Shown here: positions 55,071-64,000 of the stretch, piece after piece
How the letters are laid out: each line of letters opens with the position of its first letter
Numbering within the stretch: position 1 is the stretch's first letter
From: Purshia tridentata
Taxonomy: Eukaryota > Streptophyta > Magnoliopsida > Rosales > Rosaceae
Direction: 5' to 3'
DNA length: 64,000 nucleotides
Assembly (NCBI GenBank): GCA_003254885.1
Contig: QANT01005282.1
Span: 16,195-80,194, forward strand
Made by a program: the position numbers and the translations under genes
The notes under the pieces: model-generated
Databases searched by the model: none
The model's input: the letters and a program-made list of their open reading frames with translations, nothing else
What the model was told of the DNA's origin: nothing

Positions 55071-56183
55071 TCAATGACTATTACAAGTCATAATTGTCGA
55101 CAACAGGTTTTCATAACTTGAAAACGCAACATTAGGCATCATTATCAGTGCTATTAAATACATCTTCTTTACAATCTTAGTAGTTGAGAATGATCTCTCC
55201 ACTAAAGCAGTCACAATTGGAATCAAAGCCAATGTCACAAGTAAGTACACTAATGAGTATAACTTGTATCTCCCTATCTCCACCATTTTTTTTGCTAGAC
55301 TCACTTGAGAAAATTTGCCAATCAGATGCATGTCACTAATATAAGTCCCAAGTTGATCTTCAAGAGCCAATAACTCTCAGTTATAAAAATCATTGGGACA
55401 AAATTGAGCAAGGTGAAGTAATTTTTGCTTATCAAAAGCAGAGAAAGAATTATCCAGACTCAAACATGTCAAACAAAGAAGCAACTCTGTGTTTACCTCA
55501 TTGAAGAGATTATTAAATTCTTGAAGTTGCATATCAATGATAGTATAAAGGACCTTTAATTGATAATGGTGAAGCTTGGTAATTTCTTATATTTCACATT
55601 GTGATCTTGTTGGAGGAACAAATACATCATCCATATATGTCTGGAACATCAATATCATGCTTGATACAAAAAGAAGAAATTTTATCCAACAAAGTATCAT
55701 ATTCACTATCCCTCATTATTTGCAATTGTTGCTTACGTCATTTGACTAAAACATAGCATGCAAAATGTCTTGATCTTTCCTTTGCAATGCTTGTGACATA
55801 TCATTTGTGATTCCCAACATAGTTTTCATTACAAATTAACAAAAAACAAACTTGAAGGAGTGCATAGACTCCAACGTATTATTTGGCTCACCTTTTTTTA
55901 TCAAGACTTAATCCATCATGAAATCAAACACACGAATTATAGAAGAGAACCTAAAAATAATACTTAGCAATGTGCCATAATGTGAAAATCATTGTGTATC
56001 ATCGACATGTTTGATAGTAGTTTCTTGATTTAAACCTTGGTCCGTTAGAAGCTCATCATTTTGAATAGCTTCCATAACTTTGAGTTGTTGTTTCATTCTA
56101 AGCATATACTTAGCCAATTTGCTCACCATGACAAAGAACGTGGCAGTTTGAACATGATTCTTTACCACGACTATTGAGTTCAT
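55071..56183 (-). pseudogene. hAT-family transposase (TTF/ZMYM1-like) pseudogene
   Basis: Minus-strand remnants in the order of plant TTF-type hAT proteins: QNDELLTDQGLNQETTIKH (about 56060-56000), then FSAFDKQKLLHLAQFCPNDF (about 55450-55390), then the C-terminal dimerisation domain ALEDQLGTYISDMHLIGKF, LVYLLVTLALIPIV, ALVERSFSTTKIVKK (55370-55180), closing at 55071. Several in-frame stops and frame changes separate these. hAT transposases cut and paste DNA transposons; this copy is dead. I did not find its terminal inverted repeats. Confidence 0.85.
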
Positions 56184-56624
56184 TTCATGGCATTTATTTA
56201 ACCTTCAAATTTTACATTTTAGTCCTTGTGGTTTAATATCTTTCTTATTTTAATTCTTATTTAGTTAGTGAGTTAAATTAGTTTTACTTTATATTTTAGT
56301 TGTAATTAGGTTTTATTTGTTTTACTTAAGTTTAAAGCAAATTTTGTGAGCTTTTAATTAATTAAAGTTGTGTTTAATATGTAGTCCTCTATGTTGAAAA
56401 GCCCGAAAGCCGGCCAACCTGAGAGAAGAAAGGAGTCAGCAAGCCTAGGCCCAGGAAGTCAAACAGTCACAAAAGAAAAAGAAAGGCCCAGTCGCAATTC
56501 CTTTCTCATTAATTCCTTTCTCAAAAAATGGCAAGGTGACACTTGGCACTCTCTTTCCCTTCAGCCTTCTTTTCTTTCCGCACATGCCTTCTCTTTTCCT
56601 TCAGCCAGCTCACTCCAAGCTGCA
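56184..56624. other. Spacer between hAT pseudogene and Gypsy LTR
   Basis: AT-rich first half, then a moderately GC-rich stretch with an open frame (56391-56627) of low-complexity Ser/Pro composition and no recognisable domain. It may be a repeat remnant. Confidence 0.4.
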
Positions 56625-59600
56625 TGACAGAACTGCCCGGGAGATTACCCCGAGATGACCTTGTGGGGACGCCACGTCTCACAACATGGCCCTGATCCTA
56701 CCAAAAATTAGACAGCAACTCCTTTGTAAAATGCCTTGCCCAAAAAATAAGATATGCCTTGTTAAAACTCAACAATATCCAAAAAAAATCTCAACAAATA
56801 ATCTCCGAACAAAAATGTAATCAAATCGACTAACCAACCCACTCAAAGTGGTCATCTCAAGGTGACCTCAAAGCATATCTAAATGAAATACATCATCCGA
56901 AAGAAATGAGTAACTGAAATAAATAAATGAGACTATGCTTACATAGTCTCGAATGTCAAAAGACGTAGAAGTGGCTTGATGCTCAAGTGGCACAAATGTG
57001 ATCCTTGTCATTTGGGGGGTGGGGAACATTTAAAACACAAAACTATGAGATAAAACTCAGTAAGTGGAAAAAAATAATTTAAACAATCCTTTTTCAATAT
57101 AAATATATCAACATAGAACTTGTCTTTAGAATTTCCCAGTTTTAAAACCAATTTGCAAAATCATAATATCCAACCACAAATCTCGAGTCCCACCTGTAAC
57201 ACCTCGTACCTTCCAAAGTTGTTTTGAAAAGCTTTTAAAGATTTTCGGGATTTTGTTTAGAAAAGTAAAACGTTTTGGGCGTTTTTCGAATTTTAAAGTT
57301 TGACTTTTAAATTTGGAGGCAAAAAGTTGACTTTTAGTTCGAGCAAAGTTTTGGATTTGACTTTGGGTTCGTAAGAAAGGTCACATCCTCACGAGTTCGT
57401 ACACACAAAGCACATCAAACGGAGCCACGGTTTGGAAGTTACGAACGTGTGAAGAGAGGGGCAAACTTGTAATTTTTGAAAAGTTGATTTTTTAAAAAGC
57501 ACAGAAACCCAGTTTTTGCGTCACTTTCTCTCTCCTCCCTCTCCCGCAGTCTCTCTCTCTTGTGACCCCTCTCTCCAGCCGCACCTTCCATCGGCGCATG
57601 GGGACGATTCCAGCGGCGGCTGGGCGCAGGGTTAGGCTGGCCGTGCTCGCCTCCCTCCCCTCTTCCTTCCCATGGTGGCACCTCCCCCTGAAACAGCTCA
57701 AATGAGAAACCAGTTCGTGTACAGTGAGAGTTGCAACAGCGATCACAGCGTTTCCGGCGACGTCGAGGCTCAGCGACCGCCCAGATCTTCTCTCCTCGTT
57801 GAGCCCAGCGTGTTGGTGTGCTCCGATTGTCCATTGGACCATCGTGGACGGCGGATCAAGAGTGGGTTAGCCTACAGCTTCTTCGGCCGTTTTCTTCCTT
57901 TTCCGGCCACTTTTGGTGTCGACCCAAGTTTGAGAATCGATCCACGTAACGTACTCTACGTGCCTGGGTAGTTCATTTTTGCTAAACGTGAGTTTCAGTT
58001 TTCGTGCAGTTGACCACCGTTGACCACCGTGGGTCCCGCTGCGTGTGGTGGCGCTAGCAACCTGTTCCTTGGTTTTTGGCCTCGGGCCAACCACCTGAAC
58101 CTGTGGGTAAGTTTGGGTGAGTTTCCTTGAGTTTACGTGTGTTTTCCGGGGCCGGGTAGCCACCGTGCGTGGTGGTTCCCGCCCGTTTCAGTTGGTTAAC
58201 GGACCTATTGTGAACTCTATTGTGTGTTATGTTGGTTGTCTGGCCTTAACAGGTACGCTTGGCTCAGGAATTGTATTTCTGATGCCATCATGTTGCCGGA
58301 TTTTGGAATCCAAGCAAAGGAGCCACCAAGGGCAGTTCGGTCTTTTTGTGCGGAACACTGTGAGTGAACCTAAGTTCAGTTAATTTCAGTTCAGTTAGTT
58401 GTTTGCTTGCGTTGTGTGCTTGCTTGCTGGTTTGCTAGTTAGTTGGGTACGGATTAGGATGGGAGATCATGAAAGGTTTGAGGTTATTTTGGGAAATTGA
58501 GGATTAAGTTGGATTTTAAGTAAGGATCAGTGGTTATTGTTTGAGGATTAGTGAGTTCCAGTTGGAGATTTTAGTTGGATTCCAAATCAAGATCTTGTGG
58601 ACTAATTCGAGGTGATTTTCGGTTTAGAGGTTAAATTGAGGATAATTGAGGTATTACTGATCACAGTGAATTTGATTGGTTTAGAGCATTGGTGACTGAG
58701 TTAAGGATTGTGATTTCTGGATTGTGGTTTGATTACGATTTGAGGCTTAAGATGGATTGTGATTTGATTATTTTATTGAATTTTCTAATTTGAGGCCTCC
58801 AGTTAAATTTCACTCATACGAGTACTAGTGAGCTTACCGGGTTTGTCTTTAAACCCGGTGCACCTGTGGTTGGGTGCAGGGTTTATTTTGCAGGTTAGCA
58901 AGCTGAGGAGATAGTGGAGAGAAGACGAAGCAGTGGGACCAACAGTCTTTTGGAACCTGATTTTATAGTTTGGTTTTATAATTGTGCTTTTGTAAATTAC
59001 ACTTGTTTTTAGTAAATTATTTTATATTCATGGTTCACAGTTTCAGAAAAGGGCCCACAGTTTCAAGAAACAGCTTTTCAGTTTCAGTTGTTTTTCACGT
59101 GCCCAAGGGTCGGGGCGTGACACACTTGTCATAAATTCAAAACCTTCATAATTATAGAATATATGATTTCAGAATACTAGATATGCATATATGGTTCCAA
59201 ACATTTACAAGAGTTAAAACATTAAATATAAGTAGTAGTGGCACAAGACATTTACCAGTAGATCAAAATACTTAAAACTCACACCGTATTATCCACAAAC
59301 TCTCTATCAATATGTACACGTGGGCCAAATACGCGTACATAGATATGGCTAACTTTTATCAATACGCGAGTGTACACAATGGTTCGCATAGATTCCCAAC
59401 TTTATCAATACGCACGTAGATAATGCACCAGGACACACGGCCCAAAGCCTATATGTGTGAACCGATGGGTCTCAAAGACCTATAACCAGTCATTTACCCC
59501 CAAATACTATTCAGTGGTTTAAAAAAAAAAAAACTATAAACCAATATCTCCATAAATATATTACGTATACATTCTCAAAATACCACAAGATAAATATTTT

Positions 59601-60675
59601 CGAATAAAAGAATTATCCAATCAAATCACAATTTCAATAGATACTTAAATAAATTCAAAACAACCTTAAAACATTTAAGAAACAAATTTTGAAACCAAAA
59701 ATCTACTCATAAACTTGGCGAACAAAACGTAAGCTTCACCAATCACCCAACTAACGGCCAATACAAAAAAACTCACCTGAAAACGCTCCTAATTGTCTTG
59801 TACAAACACATAAAGTCCAAATTGGTTTCCAAAAGCCTTAAAATAAGGAAAAGATTTTTGGTTACTGGTCGGTCTAGCACTGCAACATGTTGCGGCAGAC
59901 ACCGAAAAGTTGACTTTTTCAGTGACCAACCTAGAAAATAAAATTGAATACACGAAATCAACGGGCTCAGCGAGAGGAATAACTTTGTCAACTGGACAGA
60001 GTCCAAAAAATGGCCGGAAGTGACCAGAAAACCCCAATTTTCGTTAGAAATTTTTGTCCTCGATTTGAAAATCCAAACCTACACAAAAAATTACAAATCA
60101 TATATGATTGGAAAGCTTGAAATGTGAGGATTTTAAGGACTAAGAATTGAACCAAACTGAGGTCAGACAAAGAGGGAATTTGGATTTGAAACTCACGGTA
60201 ACTGAAAATTCTAGGGCTCGATTCTTCGTCCACAGTAGTCTGATCGGAATGATTTGGGTATGAATGGAAAGAGGATGAAGAGACGAACAAAAAACCTAGT
60301 GTCTAGCAGGTGCTTCACGCGACCCCACACGTGATCGGAAAGTACAACAGTGATTCTGATCATCCAAGCAATGTTCATGCGTATTTTTGTGTAATTCTTA
60401 TTTTTTTTAATTGAAATTATTTTTTCTATTTATATTTTTTTCTCAAACTTTAAACGCACGTAACTCCTAAGCAATAACTCCAAATTACGAGCCATTGCAA
60501 GCGCTTGTGGGGTCAAGCTCTATGCAACCATATAAAAATTTGAGCCGAAACACCCTTTTAAAAATATAAGTCTATTGCAAAACGAAAACTTCCCTAAGCG
60601 AGGGCAAAGTAGTAAATTCACCCCAATGACTTTAAATGACAATCTAATAAAGAATACTAGGGAATGGCTGTGACA
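56625..60675 (-). mobile_element. Gypsy LTR (minus strand) with 3' internal remnant, split by a solo LTR
   Basis: 56625-57194 plus 59123-60675 form an LTR of about 2.1 kb: plus-strand start TGACAGAACTGCC, end GGCTGTGACA. It shares with the other Gypsy LTRs the stretch CACGGCCCAAAGCCTA followed by GATGGGTC and AAAGACCTAT (about 59432-59482). Just to the right, 60676-60722 is a scrap of the internal 3' end (on the minus strand, AATTTCGAGAACGAAATTTC then AACAGGGG), typical of the end of Gypsy pol and the purine tract. The rest of the element is missing. Confidence 0.75.
57195..59122 (+). mobile_element. Second solo LTR (plus strand) inside the Gypsy LTR
   Basis: 1928 bp, from TGTAACACCTCGTACC to GTCGGGGCGTGACA, interrupts the surrounding LTR. 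It shares phrases with the Gypsy 2 LTR (AAAGTTGACTTTTAG-like, GTTCGAGCAA, CACATCAAACGGAG) but belongs to a diverged subfamily. No coding interior is present. A clean target duplication is not visible (CCACC left, CACTT right). Open frames inside it are not genes. Confidence 0.7.
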
Positions 60676-60722
60676 ACATACCCCTGTTAAAGAAATTTCG
60701 TTCTCGAAATTTAAAAGAACGC

Positions 60723-63160
60723 AGATGTTAAACAAATACAACATTGTCAACAGATTAAATTTAGGATCGGGTCATAACACCACAAGCCAAGTTGCACTTC
60801 TCCTCTCATGCGCATGCCTCCTAAGCTCTCTTTTGCTTTCCAGCCCAGCCGCACCACCCAGCCACCAAACTTCTTCTTTTGATTAATCAAATTATCAACT
60901 AATCCTAGCATGACATGTGGCAATGTGATAGCCTTCCCTTGGTTGTCTCCAGCTCTTTCTGTTGTAATGGTGTCATAATAATTTAATGACACATGTCTTT
61001 ATTTAGATATTTTAAACCCTAGTCTTTACCTATTTAAGGAAACCTTTAGCTCACATTTGAGGATCTTTACCTCATATTTATTTTTGCTGCTTTTTTTTGT
61101 AGTCTCCTAGGATTTCTCTTAAATGCCTTTTTGGCTATTTTGTTAGAGAGAATTGGAAGTTTTAATATTTTGTTCATGCACTTTTAACTTAATGCAATGA
61201 AAGTTTGATTTTCATGTCTTTCTTCTTCTCCTTCTTTTATTTATTTATTTGCTTCTAAGTATTATTTTATTTACTTTTGTCTAGATTAAATATCATTTTG
61301 TTCTTCTTTTCCCTTTTATTTTAGTTTAATACTCATAAGTGGTCACTAAACTAAACCTCCCCACCTTGGTGAGGAGGAAGCACCACCATGAAAATTATCA
61401 AGTAAGCTTTCTTTCTTTAATTTTCCACCATTTAGATCTTATAAACTCAATATTTTGTTCATAAAATGAGAAAGAATTAATTTTTCACTCATGATATCAT
61501 TTATTATGGGTAGTTAGAAAATTTTTCCACATTTTTGCTTTGTAATTAATTGTTTAATATAAGCTATTTGAACTCTATTTGTTCCTTAGTTTTAGTTCAC
61601 TTGGATTGCTTAAGTTTATAGTTTTTTAACAAGAACAATATCTATCATACAATTTTTTTAATGTAGAGCTTAAAATATAAATATTATTGGGTGAGGGCAT
61701 CAAGTTGACTCTTAGGTGCCTTATTATGTGGGAAATTGCTAAGAAAATCACTGGAATAATAATTATAGTGGTGTAGAACCTTAACTTTGGTGTTTATACC
61801 ATTGTTCAATATCTAGTCTTCATATTATTGTTATTTTATTTCTTTTCAACTATTGCACACTTACTTTTTAATCTTTAAATTATTGCTATTTTATTTCTTT
61901 TTAATTATTGCACTTAGTTTCTAGTCTTTAAATTATTAGATAATTACCAATAAATCCATTTTCGACTTCATTAATCCTCTATAATCCACCTTTTTATTGA
62001 GCATTTCAGTCATTCCAACCAATATTTTTCCGACCCACTTTTTATCTTATCCGGTCCACTTCTTTTTTCTATTAGTTTAATTTTTTTTTAAATGGCTATC
62101 TTGCCCTTCTTCTTTTTTGTCTCTCTTGGTAAAGTGTGAGTCCGACGAGTTGTGTTCTAAAAATTTACTAACCCAGATCTAGAACAAACCTGTGAATTCT
62201 CGCAGCAGGCATCTAAAGATGTAGCTGCTAAATATCCAATAATTGACTTAACAAAGGCGGAGGTCCAGAATGGGAATAGAATCTGGTGCTATTGCTCCAG
62301 TATGTTCAGTTTATAGATTTGCCTCAATCAAAAACTTCTCTTTGTTTTTTGGAGATTTAAAGCCTTGGTCGGATCTATTGATCTATCTATTCTATTATGG
62401 CCAGCTGAGAGGATCCTTTTTTGTTGTTTTTTTCTTTTGGCTAAGAAAATTGCCATAGATCGAAACTTATATTCCAGCTAAAGGGGAAGTCGTGATTCAT
62501 CAGCTTCTATCTTAAATTCAAATATGTTCTACTCGTTTAAATTCTTTTGAATTGTACTTTGGATGTTGCAGTTTGTTTACTTGGTCATAGGCTGACCATG
62601 TCTTGTTCCTCTTAGTTAGTTGCTTTGGCTGTGTAACATGTATATATGTTTGAAATAAACAATAGAATCTGTGTGCTGCATTACCACAATTTCATACCAT
62701 TTTCTACACCTATGTTATTCCATTTAATTATTTAAAGTCATATCTATAAGTGCTTTCTATAGAATAGAAGAGAAAGAGTCAGCTGTCTTGCAAGTAAACT
62801 ACCTTTATGTACAGCTAAGTTTCCTAACTCATCAAATCTCCAATAACGTTGTCCAATTTGAGGTTTCACAGTACAAAGCTATTTTTGAGAGTTTGTTTCA
62901 TAAATGGGTATTTTTGAGTTGCCACAGTTAACATGCTGCATGTGTCTGCTCAACCCAAATGGTATTTTTCATCTTTGCCTCATTCAATTATCCTCACTAT
63001 TATTGAAGTAAACATGAAAATTGCAATAAAATGAATAATTACTTGATTTTTCTCAAGTTTATAGTTAGGTTCACCTGTTTAAGAAACCAAGGCATGCGAT
63101 GCATATATGCATCTTAGTTATGTTAGTATAATCAGCTATATTTATTTTATAGGTAATTTA
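60723..63160. other. AT-rich spacer, no gene recognised
   Basis: No supported coding region. A short open block follows a splice-acceptor-like TCTCGCAG near 62205 (reading QASKDVAAKYPIIDLTKAEV), but I cannot link it to a family or to other exons. The remainder is pyrimidine-rich or AT-rich. Confidence 0.45.
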
Positions 63161-63570
63161 TAAGTGAGGCTATGATTGTTACTGAAATCAGTACTAATGT
63201 GTAAGTGCGGTTATAGTTGTTACTATTGGTCAGTAACAATATATAAGCTGGGCTGTGATTGTTACTGACAATCAGTAACAATATATAAATGTGGCTAATA
63301 GTTGTTACTGCTTGTTAGTAACAATATATAAGTCAAGCTATAATTATTACTGATACACAGTAACAATATTTAAGTGGCATTATGGTTATTACTACTTGTC
63401 AGTAACAATATATAAGTGGGTTATGAGCAGTAACAATATGTAAATGGGGCTATGATTGTTAATCAATAATTATGTAAGGGGCTATAGTTTTTAGTAATAA
63501 TGTAAGTGGTGCTATGGTTGTCGTAATAAAAATAAAATGTTACTGCCATTATATGTAAGTGGCAATTAGA
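63161..63570. repeat. 42-bp minisatellite with hairpin-forming units
   Basis: Units begin (TAAGTGnGGCTAT-like) at about 63161, 63202, 63244, 63286, 63329, 63371, 63413, 63441, 63475, 63503 and 63556. The spacing is 41-43 bp for the first seven and irregular afterwards. Most units contain GTTACTG, 4-8 bases, then CAGTAAC, so each can fold into a hairpin. Units are degenerate, older on the right. Confidence 0.88.
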
Positions 63571-64000
63571 TTTTGTGTTTTTTTCACTGTACAATTTTGA
63601 ATGTGATTTATCTAATATAAATTTAGTTCCATAACCTAAAAGCAACAACACCTGACAATTTATAATAGTTCAATAATAAAATAATAAAAATGTAAATGAA
63701 AAGACATTGCGGAGTAGGTAGTAAGTTGTAAGAATTTATTAATAAAAGGGAAAATTATTTCAAAAGGACTATAATTATACCCCATTTTGCAATTGAGGAT
63801 GCGAATTTCAAGTTGTTCCAATTAAGGACTATATTTATCGGTTTGTTTCAATAAAGGATCTACCGTTAAATTTATCAATATTTCCGTTAATTTTAAGGGC
63901 AATTTCGTCTTTTCTGTCAAAAAACTAATAATAAAAATAAAAAAACTCAAGAATTCAATTAAAAAAAAATTCATCAAATAAAAAAAAAATCAACACAATA
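63571..64000. other. AT-rich sequence at the right end
   Basis: No gene is seen. Bases 63760-63930 resemble widespread plant repeat-derived non-coding sequence (TTGAGGATGCGAATTTC, ATTAAGGACTATATT), but I cannot name a family. Confidence 0.4.

Noticed and set aside
57672-57971. Open frames in the GC-richer part of the solo LTR
   Set aside because: They lie entirely within an LTR-like unit bounded by TGTAACACC and GTGACA, and equivalent frames are not conserved in related LTRs.
57195-59122. Target duplication CACC/CACT for the inner solo LTR
   Set aside because: Only a partial match of three to four bases; not good enough to call.
63161-63570. CRISPR-like array
   Set aside because: Units are degenerate, spacers are not unique insert-like sequences, there are no cas genes, and the context is a plant nuclear genome.

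Overview
The window is nuclear DNA from a flowering plant, most likely a eudicot. A tentative Rosaceae-like guess rests only on the general look of the carboxylesterases and LTRs. The evidence for a plant nuclear genome is many short GT-AG introns, an ARM-repeat/BTB protein of the plant ARIA type, tandem plant carboxylesterases (CXE), a malectin-like receptor exon, and layers of plant Copia and Gypsy LTR retrotransposons. No rRNA, tRNA, CRISPR or bacterial-type feature is visible.

Layout. Bases 1-14,870 are gene space: the 5' end of a malectin-like gene (minus strand, leaving the window at base 1), a complete 19-exon ARIA-like gene (3012-8891), and three tandem single-exon carboxylesterase genes. 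The first two CXE genes are intact. The third carries a MITE-like insertion upstream of its start codon and is cut off before its active site by a Copia element. Bases 14,871-22,898 hold that Copia element (minus strand) joined directly to a truncated minus-strand Gypsy element. Bases 22,899-24,734 are degenerate and include a weak RNase H-like relic of a plant pararetrovirus type.

Bases 24,735-32,582 are a complete LTR element with a perfect CCTTA target duplication. It carries gag and protease on the minus strand and no reverse transcriptase or integrase. It also carries a spliced, TATA-led coiled-coil gene on the opposite strand. I read it as a non-autonomous Tat-lineage Gypsy element. An ambiguous base and an 86-bp duplication/insertion in its left LTR look like an assembly scar.

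Bases 35,345-52,039 are a three-level nest: a degenerate Copia (target duplication ATAAA) contains a minus-strand Gypsy solo LTR (target duplication AGCAT), which contains a full-length plus-strand chromovirus-type Gypsy (target duplication TAAAG/CAAAG). Further right are a hAT transposase pseudogene (55,071-56,183), a Gypsy LTR with another solo LTR inside it (56,625-60,675), and AT-rich sequence with a 42-bp minisatellite of hairpin-forming units (63,161-63,570).

How it fits together. The host genes are independent loci: a cell-surface malectin-like protein, an ABA-signalling/cell-cycle adaptor, and alpha/beta-hydrolase esterases. The CXE trio records a local duplication that included the upstream region. 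The remaining ~49 kb is retrotransposon accumulation whose relative order can be read from target duplications and nesting. Coordinates of exons, LTRs and target duplications were read by eye from the sequence; family assignments come from recognisable motifs, without any database search.
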